34,071 bases of DNA from CAG-177 sp964587915 (GCA_964587915.1 CAZPMK010000017.1:1-34071), one strand, 5' to 3'. Counted from the stretch's first letter, positions 1-9,115 are shown. Numbers and translations are program-made. The notes: generated by a model not told the origin, from the letters alone.

Positions 1-72
1 ATTATATATTTTTTTATACATTTTGTATATTCGCAAACTGAACAAAAATCCATCCCACTTTTTGGAGGAAAA

Positions 73-708
73 ATGAAAAGCTACACCGTATATTTAATCA
101 GAAACGCCCTTACGCAGGAAAGCAATCAGGGCAAATACATCGGTCATACCGACGTGCATATCAGTGAGGAGGGCAGAGAACAGCTCCTTGCAATGAAAAA
201 CGAGCTGGTTTATCCCCCCGTTGACGCAGTTTTTACAAGTCCGCTTACCCGCTGTACCGAAACTGCCGCAATTCTTTATCCCGATAATCCGGCAATAAGC
301 ATTGACGGGCTTATTGAGTATGACTTCGGCGAATTTGAAAACAAGACCGCAGAGGAGCTGAAAAACAGTCCCGTATTCCCGAAATGGCTTGCGGGAGAGG
401 CTGACCCTCCGTTCGGCGAGAGCAATTCCGCCTTTGTAAAGCGTGTTTGCAGCTCTTTTGAGAAAATTCTCGAGGGACTTATGAAAACGGGCACAACTCA
501 GGCGGCAATAATCACTCACGGCGGCGTTATCATGACTCTGCTTGCCGCATACGGAATACCCGAGCTTCCCATGCACGAATGGAGAACTCCGAACGGTTGC
601 GGCTTCACTCTCAACGTAAACGCCTCTCTTTGGATGAGAGGCAAAAAAGCCGAGGTGTTCAGTGAATTCCCCTATGAAAGAGAAAACAATTATGACGACG
701 AGCAATAA
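73..708 (+). CDS. Histidine phosphatase (phosphoglycerate-mutase-like) homologue, catalytic His replaced
   Basis: A 211-aa cytoplasmic protein of the histidine phosphatase superfamily. It starts at an ATG behind GGAGGAAAA. The fold signatures are visible: the N-terminal strand, a TSPLTRCTETA segment (second phosphate-binding Arg), a conserved Glu region (EYDFGEFE) and the C-terminal ITHGG with the second His. The N-terminal RHG motif, whose His is phosphorylated during catalysis in this family, reads RNA here: Asn11 is encoded by AAC at 103-105. The protein may be a pseudo-phosphatase or may bind phosphorylated ligands without turnover; this is inference. It is the first gene of a + strand set with GH35 and PHP genes, with 13 nt to the next start. 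Family assignment is secure, substrate unknown. Confidence 0.88.
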   Translation: MKSYTVYLIRNALTQESNQGKYIGHTDVHISEEGREQLLAMKNELVYPPVDAVFTSPLTRCTETAAILYPDNPAISIDGLIEYDFGEFENKTAEELKNSPVFPKWLAGEADPPFGESNSAFVKRVCSSFEKILEGLMKTGTTQAAIITHGGVIMTLLAAYGIPELPMHEWRTPNGCGFTLNVNASLWMRGKKAEVFSEFPYERENNYDDEQ

Positions 709-721
709 GTCGGAGGTACAT

Positions 722-2470
722 ATGAACACTTTTACCATAGAAAAAGACGGCTTTTATCTGAACGGTGAGCCTTTCAGAATAATTGCCGGTGCGATACATT
801 ATTTCCGCGTCCCCCGCGAATATTGGCGTGACCGCCTTATAAAGCTGAAGGCTTGCGGCTTCAACACGGTGGAAACCTATGTTGCGTGGAATCTCCATGA
901 GCCGAAAAAGGGAGAATTTGATTATTCGGATATGCTTGACCTTGAGGCATTTCTCTCCCTTGCCGAGGAGCTTGGACTCTACGCCATCGTTCGCCCCGGA
1001 CCGTACATCTGCTCCGAATGGGATTTCGGCGGTCTGCCTTGGTGGCTTTTGAAATACGACAGCATACATCTTCGTTGTATGGACGGTGCGTATATTTCAG
1101 CCGTTGACCGCTTCTTTGATTCCGTCATTCCGAAAATCGCAGCTCATCAAATCACCAACGGCGGAAACGTTATTCTTGTTCAGGTTGAGAACGAATACGG
1201 CAGCTACGGCGATGATGAAAAATATCTCCGCTATCTTGCCGACGGACTGAAAAAACGCGGTATCACCGTTCCCCTGTTCACCTCGGACGGCACGAATCCG
1301 CAGATGCTCACCGGCGGTACGGTTGCGGAAATCCACAAAACGGCAAATTTCGGTTCGAGAGCCGCAGAACAGTTCGCCGCCCTGCGTGAATATCAGCCCG
1401 ACGGCCCTCTCATGTGTACCGAATTTTGGAACGGCTGGTTTGACCATTGGACAGAGGAGCACCACAGCCGTCAGCCCGAGGATGCGGCGGCAAGCCTTGA
1501 TGAAATTCTTTCTCAGGGTGCAAGCGTTTCGGCATATATGTTCCACGGCGGAACAAATTTCGGCTTCATGAACGGTGCAAACTGCTACGATAAATACGAG
1601 CCTACCGTTTCGAGCTATGACGACGACGCCCCCGTAAACGAATACGGCGAGCTTACGGAAAAATACTTCCGCTTCAAGGAGGTCATTTCAAAATATGCTC
1701 CGATTCCCGATATCGAGCTTCCCGCTCCGATAAAGGCGAAGCGTTACGGAAAATTCAGCTTCACCTCATACCGCCGCCTGTTCGACTGCCTCGACAAGCT
1801 GTCCTCTCCCGTAAATACAATTTGTCCCGTCCCAATGGAAAAGCTCGATCAGGGCTACGGCTTTATTCTTTACCGCACACGGGTGAAGGGTCCCCGAGAG
1901 GTTCAGAGCGTTCGCATTCAAGAGGTGCGTGACAGGGCATACATTTATAAAAATGATGAATTTCTCGGCATTCAGTACCGCAACGATACCGAGCCGCAGG
2001 TTAAGACGGATATCCCCTCCGACGGGGCAACACTCAGCGTTTTGGTCGAGAATATGGGCAGGGTGAATTACGGTGCATACCTCAAGGATGCAAAGGGCGT
2101 TACCGAGGGAATCGGCTTCGGCAACAATTTTGTCTACCATTGGGAATGCTATCCCCTCCCGTTTGACGATATTTCCCGTGTGGATTTTATCGACGGTCAG
2201 CCTGTTTTTGATTCAACGCCGCTTTTGCTTCGCACCGAAATAGAAATCGACGAATGCCGTGACACCTTTGTTAAGCTCGACGGCTTCAAAAAGGGAATTA
2301 TCATCGTCAACGGCAGAGTGCTTTCAAGATATTGGGAGGTCGGGCCTCAGCATTCGGCGTATCTCCCCGCACCGTTCCTCAAAAAGGGCAAAAATGAAAT
2401 CGTCGTTCTGGAGTTTGAGGGCTTTGAGGAGCCTGCCGTTCTGCTTGATGACACTCCCGATATCGGCTGA
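722..2470 (+). CDS. Glycoside hydrolase family 35 beta-galactosidase
   Basis: A 582-aa enzyme predicted to hydrolyse terminal beta-galactosyl residues. The GH35 N-terminal signature AGAIHYFRVPREYWRDRL is followed by the TIM barrel. The acid/base is Glu158 in VENEYG and the nucleophile is Glu234 in CTEFWNGWFDHW, both conserved positions of the family. Residues from about 370 on look like the usual beta-sandwich jelly-roll domains. The reading frame is open upstream to a GTG at 662, but the ATG at 722 has a well-placed CGGAGG and matches the family start. There is no signal peptide, so the enzyme should be cytoplasmic and act on imported oligosaccharides. It sits between a histidine phosphatase homologue and a PHP gene in one operon. 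Confidence 0.95.
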   Translation: MNTFTIEKDGFYLNGEPFRIIAGAIHYFRVPREYWRDRLIKLKACGFNTVETYVAWNLHEPKKGEFDYSDMLDLEAFLSLAEELGLYAIVRPGPYICSEWDFGGLPWWLLKYDSIHLRCMDGAYISAVDRFFDSVIPKIAAHQITNGGNVILVQVENEYGSYGDDEKYLRYLADGLKKRGITVPLFTSDGTNPQMLTGGTVAEIHKTANFGSRAAEQFAALREYQPDGPLMCTEFWNGWFDHWTEEHHSRQPEDAAASLDEILSQGASVSAYMFHGGTNFGFMNGANCYDKYEPTVSSYDDDAPVNEYGELTEKYFRFKEVISKYAPIPDIELPAPIKAKRYGKFSFTSYRRLFDCLDKLSSPVNTICPVPMEKLDQGYGFILYRTRVKGPREVQSVRIQEVRDRAYIYKNDEFLGIQYRNDTEPQVKTDIPSDGATLSVLVENMGRVNYGAYLKDAKGVTEGIGFGNNFVYHWECYPLPFDDISRVDFIDGQPVFDSTPLLLRTEIEIDECRDTFVKLDGFKKGIIIVNGRVLSRYWEVGPQHSAYLPAPFLKKGKNEIVVLEFEGFEEPAVLLDDTPDIG

Positions 2471-2482
2471 CGGGGTGAAATT

Positions 2483-3322
2483 ATGGAAAAATATATTGAT
2501 TTACACACGCACTCGCTGAAATCCGACGGCTCAATGACTCCCGCCGAGGTGGTTCGTGAAGCGAAAAAAGCGGGGCTTGCGGCAATTGCACTAACCGACC
2601 ATGACACCGTGGACGGCATATCGGAGGCGGTTTCCGAGGGAGAAAAAATCGGCGTTGAGGTCATTCCCGCAATAGAATTTTCCGTGCTTTCCGAAACGGA
2701 AACACACATTCTCGGATTCTACATCGACATCGAAAATCCCGAGCTCAAAAAGACTCTCGCTGAAGTGGTAGATCTTCGTCTTGAACGCAACCGCGTCACC
2801 TGCCGTCGGCTCAATGAGCTTGGCTTCGATATTACTCTCGACGAGGTGAGAGCCATAGCACCGAACAATTTTATCGGCAGGGCACATTTTGCAAGAGTTC
2901 TGCTTGACAAGGGCTACATCAAGAGTGTGAAAGAGGGCTTTGATAAATATATGTCCGTCGGGAAATATGCCTACTGCGAAAAGCAACGCCTTTCCGCCCG
3001 TGATGCGATAGAGCTAATCAAAAAATGCGGCGGACTTTCATTCCTTGCACATCCGCATCTTACGAAGCTCCCCGATGACGAGCTGATGAAATTTCTCATT
3101 GAGCTTAAAGGCTACGGACTTTGCGGACTTGAGGGCTATTACACCGATTATACTCCCGAAATGCAGGAAAAATATCAGGGCATGGCACGCACGTCGGGTC
3201 TTGCGATATCGGGCGGCACGGATTTTCACGCCGCAATGAAGCCCCACATTTCAATCGGCACGGGTCTCGGAAACATGAAAATCCCGTACTCCGTTCTTGA
3301 AGAAATCAAAAAACTCAGATAA
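2483..3322 (+). CDS. PHP domain phosphoesterase (TrpH/YciV-like)
   Basis: A 279-aa PHP-family metal-dependent phosphoesterase. All motifs look intact: DLHTHSLKSDGS at the N-terminus, LTDHDTVDG, the PAIEFS glutamate, an AHPH histidine and the C-terminal GGTDFH. Characterised relatives hydrolyse 3',5'-bisphosphate nucleotides (pAp) or short RNA 5' ends. The exact substrate cannot be read from sequence. It starts 12 nt after the GH35 stop behind GGGGTGA and is the last gene before the terminator at 3329-3365. It is a useful reference for the degenerate paralogue at 29624. Confidence 0.9.
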   Translation: MEKYIDLHTHSLKSDGSMTPAEVVREAKKAGLAAIALTDHDTVDGISEAVSEGEKIGVEVIPAIEFSVLSETETHILGFYIDIENPELKKTLAEVVDLRLERNRVTCRRLNELGFDITLDEVRAIAPNNFIGRAHFARVLLDKGYIKSVKEGFDKYMSVGKYAYCEKQRLSARDAIELIKKCGGLSFLAHPHLTKLPDDELMKFLIELKGYGLCGLEGYYTDYTPEMQEKYQGMARTSGLAISGGTDFHAAMKPHISIGTGLGNMKIPYSVLEEIKKLR

Positions 3323-3328
3323 GAATGC

Positions 3329-3365
3329 AAAAAGAGCTGCTGCAAAAATGCAACAGCTCTTTTTT
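3329..3365. terminator. Bidirectional intrinsic terminator between PHP gene and rpsU
   Basis: AAAGAGCTG...CAGCTCTTTT forms a long GC-containing hairpin with T-runs on both strands. It lies between convergent genes and should end both transcripts. Confidence 0.85.
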
Positions 3366-3377
3366 GAATTTGTTTAA

Positions 3378-3554
3378 TTACTTAAACTTACGCTTGCGAG
3401 CAGCCTCGGACTTTTTCTTTCTTTTAACTGAGGGCTTCTCGTAGTGCTCTCTTTTGCGAACCTCCTGAATAACGCCGTCTCTTGAAGTTTGCTTCTTGAA
3501 TCTTCTGAGTGCGTTCTCGAGTGACTCGCCTTCCTTAACTTTAACCTGACTCAA
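3378..3554 (-). CDS. rpsU: 30S ribosomal protein S21
   Basis: A 58-aa basic ribosomal protein of the small subunit. The ESLENALRRFKKQ core and the Lys/Arg-rich C-terminus (SEAARKRKFK) are typical. The start is a TTG at 3554 preceded by GGGGAGGGAATAGA. That gives the normal family length, whereas the longer open frame to 3572 would add six non-family residues. A strong promoter lies at 3607-3636, so it is transcribed separately even though leuS is immediately upstream on the same strand. Confidence 0.95.
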   Translation of the reverse strand: MSQVKVKEGESLENALRRFKKQTSRDGVIQEVRKREHYEKPSVKRKKKSEAARKRKFK

Positions 3555-3606
3555 TCTATTCCCTCCCCTCAATTTTATACAGGGTTTGTTTTACAACTTG
3601 CTAACT

Positions 3607-3636
3607 ATTATACAATAACCGCACACTGCTTGTCAA
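3607..3636 (-). promoter_or_regulatory. Sigma-A type promoter of rpsU
   Basis: On the minus strand TTGACA (3636-3631) and TATAAT (3612-3607) are separated by 18 nt. The pair is perfect to consensus and sits in the leuS-rpsU gap. Confidence 0.85.
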
Positions 3637-3664
3637 CAATTAAAATATTAAATTTTTTGTGCAT

Positions 3665-6079
3665 TTATTGCGGTTTGACTACAATATTGACCAATCTGCC
3701 CTTAACATAAAGCTCTTTGACTATCTGCATACCGTCAATTGCCTGTGCAATCTTTTCAAGAGCCTTTGCTGCGGCAATGACCTCGTCGGACTGTGCATCG
3801 GCGGCAACAACGAGCTTTTCTCTGACCTTACCGTTGATTTGAACGGCAATTTCGATTTCGTTGTCAACGCACTTTGCTTCGTCATAGGTCGGCCACTGCG
3901 TTTCGTTGAGCATACCGTCAAGACCCATGGACTGCCACATTTCCTCGGTGATATGCGGTGCAAAGGGATTGAGCAGGGTGATGAACGTTTTAAGCTCCGC
4001 TTTGTTTACGGAACCCTTGGCGTAAATTTCGTTTACAAGCGACATGAGAGCGGCAATCGCCGTGTTGTACTTCAAATTCTCTATATCGTAGGAAACCTTC
4101 TTTATCGCTTTGTGCATGGAGCTTTCAAGCTCACGGGAATAGCTGTCGCCGTCGGCAAGGATATCGAGCATACCCCATACGCGGTCAATGAAGCGTTTAC
4201 AGCCTCTTACGCCCGTCTCGCTCCACGGAGCCGCCTTTTCATAGTCGCCCATAAAGAGCACGTAGGTTCTCAGAACATCGGCACCGAACTGCTCAACAAC
4301 CTCGCACGGGTCAACGACATTGCCCTTGGATTTGGACATCTTTTCGCCGTCGGGTCCGAGGATAAGTCCCTGTGCCGTTCTCTTTGCGTAAGGCTCCGAA
4401 ACGGGAACTTCACCGAGGTCATAGAGGAATTTATACCAAAATCTTGAATAGATAAGGTGGCGTGTAACGTGCTCCATGCCGCCGTTGTACCAATCAACGG
4501 GCATCCAATATTTCAGCTTTTCGGCAGAAGCAAAGGCATCGTTGTTGTGCGGGTCTATGTAACGCAGGAAATACCATGATGAGCCTGCCCACTGAGGCAT
4601 GGTATCCGTCTCTCTCTTTGCGGGCTTGCCGCACTTGGGACAGGTGCAGTTTACAAAGGACTCTATCTTTGCAAGCGGACTTTCGCCGTCCTTGCCCGGT
4701 TCAAAATTATCCACGGCAGGGAGCTTGAGCGGAAGCTCATTGTACGGTACGGCAACCATTCCGCAGTCGGGGCAATGAACAATGGGAATCGGCTCGCCCC
4801 AATATCTCTGACGGTTGAATGCCCAGTCGTTCATCTTGTACTGAACGCCCTTTTCGCCTATGCCCTTTTCCTGAAGCCATGCCGCCATTTTTTCAATGGA
4901 ATCCTTTTTGTTCGTCATGCCGTTGAGAAATTCGGAGTTGACCATCTCGCCGTCTCCCGTGTACGCCTCGACCGACATATCGCCGCCCTTGATGACCTCG
5001 ATTATATCAATGCCGAATTTCTTTGCAAACTCGTAGTCACGCTGATCGTGTGCGGGAACCGCCATAATAGCGCCCGTACCGTAGCCCATCATAACATAGT
5101 CGGAAATATAAATGGGAATTTCCTTGCCGTTGACGGGATTTATTGCGGTGAAGCCGTTGAGCTTAACGCCCGTCTTATCCTTGACAAGCTGTGTTCTCTC
5201 GAATGCGGACTTCTTGGCACATACATTTCTGTATTCCTCAACCTCGCCCATGTTGCCTATCATGGAAGCATACTTGTCTATGAGCGGATGCTCGGGTGCC
5301 ATAACCATAAAGGTTACGCCGAAAAGGGTATCGGGACGGGTGGTGTATATGCTGAGCTTTTCCTCGGTATCCTTGACCGCAAAGTTTACGAACGCACCCG
5401 TTGACTTGCCTATCCAATTCTCCTGCTGGAGCTTGATATTCGGCAGATAATCAACCTCTTTGAGTCCCTCAAGGAGCTTGTCGGCATACTCGGTGATGCG
5501 AAGATACCAAACATCCTTGGACTTCTGAACGATATCGCTGTGGCAGACATCGCACTTGCCGCCCTGAGAATCCTCGTTTGAAAGAACAACCTTACAGCTC
5601 GGGCAGTAATTTATCAACGCCTTGTCTCTGAAAACAAGTCCGTTTTCAAACATTTTAAGGAATATCCACTGAGTCCACTTGTAGTAGTCCTCCTGCGTAG
5701 TGTCGATTACCTTTGACCAATCGAAGGAGAAGCCGACCATTTTGAGCTGCTCGGTGAAATGCTTTATGTTGTTGTCGGTAACTATTCTCGGATGTGTATT
5801 TGTCTTTATGGCATAATTTTCCGTAGGCAGGCCGAACGCATCGAAGCCTATCGGGAACAGCACGTTGTAGCCCTGAAGTCTTCTTTTTCTCGAAACGACC
5901 TCAAGTCCCGAATAAGCCTTTATGTGACCGACGTGCATTCCTGCACCGCTCGGGTAAGGGAATTCAACCAACGCGTAGAACTTGGGCTTTGAATAATCCT
6001 CGCCGCATTCAAAGGTCTTTTTCTCGTCCCATACCTGCTGCCATTTTTTCTCCGTGCTCTTAAAATCATACTGAGCCAT
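3665..6079 (-). CDS. leuS: Leucyl-tRNA synthetase
   Basis: An 804-aa class I aminoacyl-tRNA synthetase that charges tRNA-Leu. The ATP-binding HIGH motif is HVGH at residues 49-52 and KMSKS is at 580-584. Cysteine pairs at CPSC/CDVC and CPDC/CPKC are the usual zinc-binding inserts. The editing (CP1) domain TTRPDTLFGVTFMV is present and an anticodon-binding helical domain closes the protein. It starts at an ATG behind AAGGAAG. The gene follows rsfS by 25 nt, and this gene order is common in Firmicutes. I see no T-box leader upstream, consistent with transcription as part of the operon. Confidence 0.98.
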   Translation of the reverse strand: MAQYDFKSTEKKWQQVWDEKKTFECGEDYSKPKFYALVEFPYPSGAGMHVGHIKAYSGLEVVSRKRRLQGYNVLFPIGFDAFGLPTENYAIKTNTHPRIVTDNNIKHFTEQLKMVGFSFDWSKVIDTTQEDYYKWTQWIFLKMFENGLVFRDKALINYCPSCKVVLSNEDSQGGKCDVCHSDIVQKSKDVWYLRITEYADKLLEGLKEVDYLPNIKLQQENWIGKSTGAFVNFAVKDTEEKLSIYTTRPDTLFGVTFMVMAPEHPLIDKYASMIGNMGEVEEYRNVCAKKSAFERTQLVKDKTGVKLNGFTAINPVNGKEIPIYISDYVMMGYGTGAIMAVPAHDQRDYEFAKKFGIDIIEVIKGGDMSVEAYTGDGEMVNSEFLNGMTNKKDSIEKMAAWLQEKGIGEKGVQYKMNDWAFNRQRYWGEPIPIVHCPDCGMVAVPYNELPLKLPAVDNFEPGKDGESPLAKIESFVNCTCPKCGKPAKRETDTMPQWAGSSWYFLRYIDPHNNDAFASAEKLKYWMPVDWYNGGMEHVTRHLIYSRFWYKFLYDLGEVPVSEPYAKRTAQGLILGPDGEKMSKSKGNVVDPCEVVEQFGADVLRTYVLFMGDYEKAAPWSETGVRGCKRFIDRVWGMLDILADGDSYSRELESSMHKAIKKVSYDIENLKYNTAIAALMSLVNEIYAKGSVNKAELKTFITLLNPFAPHITEEMWQSMGLDGMLNETQWPTYDEAKCVDNEIEIAVQINGKVREKLVVAADAQSDEVIAAAKALEKIAQAIDGMQIVKELYVKGRLVNIVVKPQ

Positions 6080-6104
6080 GTTTAATCTTCCTTTCCTGTG
6101 TGCG

Positions 6105-6467
6105 TCAATCCTGCGTTAAGATATCCGAAATATCAAAGACCTTTGCATCCGTCCAAAGACGCTCAAGGTTATAATATTCTCTGCTTTCCTGTTGGAAAAC
6201 GTGGACGATAACGGTGCCGTAATCAAGAAGTATCCAGCCCGTTGCTCTGCCCTCTATGTGTTCGGGGTCAATGTCGAGACGCTTTTTAATCTCGTATTCA
6301 ACCTCGTCCGCAAGTGCCTTTGTGTGGGTGTTCGATGTACCGGAAGCGATAACGAAAAAATCCGAAACTATCGTCACTTCCTCGGTCTCGATGGCAACGA
6401 TATCCATTGCTTTTTTCTCATCGAGAACCTTGACTATTTCTCTGACAAGTGTTTTTATATCCGTCAT
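6105..6467 (-). CDS. rsfS: Ribosomal silencing factor RsfS
   Basis: A 120-aa RsfS/Iojap family protein. Family members bind ribosomal protein uL14 and block 30S/50S joining when nutrients run low. The conserved core is visible: SDFFVIASGTSNTHTKALAD, then EGRATGWILLDYGTVIVHVF. The length matches the family. It starts 3 nt after the NadD-YqeK stop behind AAGGTTGA, so the two are translationally close. The neighbourhood (nadD, yqeK, rsfS, leuS) is the standard one for this factor. Confidence 0.96.
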   Translation of the reverse strand: MTDIKTLVREIVKVLDEKKAMDIVAIETEEVTIVSDFFVIASGTSNTHTKALADEVEYEIKKRLDIDPEHIEGRATGWILLDYGTVIVHVFQQESREYYNLERLWTDAKVFDISDILTQD

Positions 6468-6470
6468 ATT

Positions 6471-7610
6471 TCAACCTTTCCTTATTTCAAAATGCATAAG
6501 CATATCATTGTAGCAGTCAACCGTTGCGGGGTGCAGGAGCATATCCCCTGCGGCGAGCTTATTCACGGTATAGCGTGCGGTGTAAAGAATTGCGTGTTCA
6601 AGGCTTATATACGCAAGCCGCCGAACGACCTCGACATCCTTGTATTCTCTGTCCGCCGATATGAAATCCGCAACGTATACGATTTTTTCAAGCAACGACA
6701 TTCCCGCCTTGCCCGTGGTATGCCACCGCACCGCACCGAGAATTTCCTCGTCCTCGATTATTCCGTTTTCTCTCAAAAACGCCTCTCCCGTTATTTGATG
6801 CCAGACCTTTGTGTTGAGCATTTCAAGCGGTGTTGCATTCTTCAAATATTTTTGCTGTTCGTCGGCGGGGGCATTTTTCATCACATCGTGCAAAAGTCCC
6901 GCAAGCCTTGCTTTTTCAACCGAAGCCGAATATCTCCGAGCAAGCTCGCCTGCACTCTCGCTGACGCACTCACTGTGAAACCGTCTGCGGTCGTTGAGTT
7001 TTTCGCGAAGGAGCGGACGGTAGGCATCAAGCCCGTCATCATACAAGCCTCGACTTTTTATATATTCGGCAACTCTCGGGTCGATGAGCTTTTCGTCATA
7101 TTCAAGTGAATTTCTTATCTGCGTTGAGCTGACCTCAAACGGCGGCAAATCGAAAAAGCGGATTCTTCCCGCAAGCTCACCGAAGCGGCTCAAATCGGGG
7201 ATATATCCCTTTTCTCTCGAAGCGGCACACAGCACGCTCAGGGAAAGAATTTCCTGCCAATGATACCATTTATCGAAGCTGTCAAGCATATCCGAGCCGA
7301 CGATGAAATACATTTCACTCTCGGGATAAAGCCTTTTAAGCTCACGCAGAGTATCAACCGTGTAGCTTTTTCCGCTTCTGTTCAGCTCAATGGGAGAGAC
7401 CTCGAATCTCGGGTCGTCGCCGAAGGCGATACGGCACATTTCGAGCCTGTCCTCTCCGCTTGCGAGCTTTGCGGCAATTTTGTGGGGCGGTATGCAGGAC
7501 GGAATTATCAGCACCTTATCGAGCCCCAGCTCATCCGCCGCCGCTTTTGCAAGGCGTACATGACCGTTGTGCGGAGGGTTAAAAGTTCCTCCGAAAATTC
7601 CTGTTTTCAT
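6471..7610 (-). CDS. nadD: Fused nicotinate-nucleotide adenylyltransferase (NadD) and YqeK-type HD hydrolase
   Basis: A 379-aa two-domain protein. Residues 1-190 are NadD, which adenylates nicotinate mononucleotide for NAD synthesis: GGTFNPPHNGH at 7-17, the YTVDTL and VGSDMLDSFDKW segments, and SSTQIRNSL. Residues about 195-379 are a YqeK-type HD domain: His212, His-Asp at 241-242 in GLLHDVMK, a WH at about 270 and VADFISADR. YqeK proteins hydrolyse diadenosine tetraphosphate. In Bacillus the two are separate adjacent genes, so this is a fusion that keeps gene order. No clear ribosome-binding site precedes the ATG, which follows the upstream permease stop by one base, so reinitiation is likely. 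Confidence 0.95.
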   Translation of the reverse strand: MKTGIFGGTFNPPHNGHVRLAKAAADELGLDKVLIIPSCIPPHKIAAKLASGEDRLEMCRIAFGDDPRFEVSPIELNRSGKSYTVDTLRELKRLYPESEMYFIVGSDMLDSFDKWYHWQEILSLSVLCAASREKGYIPDLSRFGELAGRIRFFDLPPFEVSSTQIRNSLEYDEKLIDPRVAEYIKSRGLYDDGLDAYRPLLREKLNDRRRFHSECVSESAGELARRYSASVEKARLAGLLHDVMKNAPADEQQKYLKNATPLEMLNTKVWHQITGEAFLRENGIIEDEEILGAVRWHTTGKAGMSLLEKIVYVADFISADREYKDVEVVRRLAYISLEHAILYTARYTVNKLAAGDMLLHPATVDCYNDMLMHFEIRKG

Positions 7611-7611
7611 T

Positions 7612-8424
7612 TTATTTAATGTTGACCTTGGTGTTCATCAGCTTTGCCGTTCCTCCGAAAAGAAGAGCGGAGCAGACAACGTCGAATATCGTTCCCGCAA
7701 TGCCGAAGCTCAAGCCGAGCGGATTCGCCATGGTGGAGGTGGTGCTGTAGAAAAGTCCCTCCGGCGTAAGAACGATTGAAAGCGGAACATACTGCGAAAG
7801 CAGAAGGCTTATCACCTGCATTACGATGAATACGGCGAAAAACACCGCGACTGCCGCAAATCCGCCGAGCTTTTGAAGTGCTCTGGTGTTTGAAAGGGTT
7901 ATCGCAAAATAGAGCTGTGCAATGAGAACGACTATGCGGATAAAAAGCATGAGTGCAACAAGGAAAAGCACCAGCTTTATCGTTCCCGTTGACGGCAGAC
8001 TGTCAAACATCGTCAGCATCATCTGTATTGCCGCCTTGACATCCTCACCTATCATTGCCGTGGCGTAAAGATAAACTCCGATGAAAATTCCTATCGCAAC
8101 AAGGTAGCTCAAAAGCATCCACGCAAAAGAGGTTATCGCCTTTGCCGCAAGAAGCTGACCGCTCGAAACGGGCAGGGTGAAGCTGAGATAGCCCTGTGCT
8201 CCGAAAAGTGTTTTTGAGAAATTGGAAATTACCGAAACGAATGTTACAATTACGGCAATGAAGCCTGCGGCAATGAGAACTATCGTTGCAAGAGCACTTA
8301 TCCATGTGATATCGGCGATATAGGATGCCGCCATAAGAACGATTGCCGCCGCCGCAACAACGTAAATCATGCCGATGCTGTGAAGATTCGACTTAAATTC
8401 ATTCTTAATTAACTTGCCAAGCAT
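7612..8424 (-). CDS. ABC-2 type transporter permease
   Basis: A 270-aa integral membrane protein with about six hydrophobic helices (for example near residues 17-38, 40-65, 95-125, 155-180, 190-215 and 240-262). A cytoplasmic loop after the second helix, ISNFSKTLFGAQGYLSFTLP, is typical of ABC-2 permeases in Clostridia. It starts at an ATG behind AAGGAGGTG and overlaps the end of the ATPase gene by 20 nt, so it pairs with that ATPase. Substrate unknown; antibiotic or peptide export is the usual guess for this class. Confidence 0.85.
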   Translation of the reverse strand: MLGKLIKNEFKSNLHSIGMIYVVAAAAIVLMAASYIADITWISALATIVLIAAGFIAVIVTFVSVISNFSKTLFGAQGYLSFTLPVSSGQLLAAKAITSFAWMLLSYLVAIGIFIGVYLYATAMIGEDVKAAIQMMLTMFDSLPSTGTIKLVLFLVALMLFIRIVVLIAQLYFAITLSNTRALQKLGGFAAVAVFFAVFIVMQVISLLLSQYVPLSIVLTPEGLFYSTTSTMANPLGLSFGIAGTIFDVVCSALLFGGTAKLMNTKVNIK

Positions 8425-9115
8425 GACCGAACACCTCCTTGAAAAGCTCCTCGATGGTTTTTCCCGAGGCGGTTATTTCCTCGGTCTTTGCCTTGACAAG
8501 CACCTGTCCTCTGCCTATCATCAGCACGGAATTGAATATTTTTTCCACATCGTAAATAAGATGCGTTGAAATAAGCACCGTTGAGCCTTCGGGATGATTC
8601 ATCATTATCGTATCAAGGATAAACTCTCTCGCCGCGGGGTCAACACCGCCCAAGGGCTCATCGAGAACGTAGAGCTTTGCGTTTCTGCTCATGACAAGAA
8701 GGAGCTGGAGCTTTTCCTGCATACCCTTTGACATGGTTTTAATTTTCTGCTTTGCGGGCAGACGAAATTCCTCAAGCAGACGCAATGCCTTGTTGCGGTC
8801 GAAATCGGCGTAGAAATCCGCCATGAAATCAATCGCATCAATTGATCTCATCCAATCGGCAAGATAAGTCTTTTCGGGCAAATAAGCAACCTTTGCCTTT
8901 GAAGCCTTGCCGGGCTTGTCTCCGTCAATGAGAACCTCGCCGCTGTAATCATGGATAAGACCCGTAAGTATTTTAATAAGCGAAGTCTTGCCCGAGCCGT
9001 TGGGACCGAGCAGACCGATTATTTGACCGCCCTCAAAGCTGAAGGAGACATCCGACAGCACTTGATGACTGCCGTAAGATTTACTGAGATTTTTTACGGA
9101 AATAATATCAGCCAT
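8405..9115 (-). CDS. ABC transporter ATP-binding protein
   Basis: A 236-aa ATPase subunit. Walker A is GPNGSGKTS at about 38-46. The signature loop is the variant MSKGMQEKLQL. Walker B is KLYVLDEPLGGVD, followed by the switch His in ISTHLIYDVE. It works with the overlapping permease gene. No GntR-type regulator, often found next to such pairs, is present here. The upstream region has an inverted repeat at the predicted promoter (9189-9221). Confidence 0.93.
   Translation of the reverse strand: MADIISVKNLSKSYGSHQVLSDVSFSFEGGQIIGLLGPNGSGKTSLIKILTGLIHDYSGEVLIDGDKPGKASKAKVAYLPEKTYLADWMRSIDAIDFMADFYADFDRNKALRLLEEFRLPAKQKIKTMSKGMQEKLQLLLVMSRNAKLYVLDEPLGGVDPAAREFILDTIMMNHPEGSTVLISTHLIYDVEKIFNSVLMIGRGQVLVKAKTEEITASGKTIEELFKEVFGHAWQVN

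Noticed and set aside
15..29. TATACA-ttt-TGTATA palindrome before the first gene
   Set aside because: Short and made of A/T only, in AT-rich DNA at the window edge; chance is likely.
94..738. Minus-strand frame opposite the first histidine phosphatase
   Set aside because: It is a shadow of a conserved gene and has no start signal.
3555..3572. Longer ATG start of rpsU
   Set aside because: The extra residues are outside the S21 family, and the GGGGAGGG site fits the TTG at 3554.
4775..5404. 209-codon frame antisense to leuS
   Set aside because: The opposite strand encodes a conserved synthetase, and the product has no family signature or ribosome-binding site.
6080..6104. T-box or other leader for leuS
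   Set aside because: Only 25 nt separate leuS from rsfS, with no room for a T-box.
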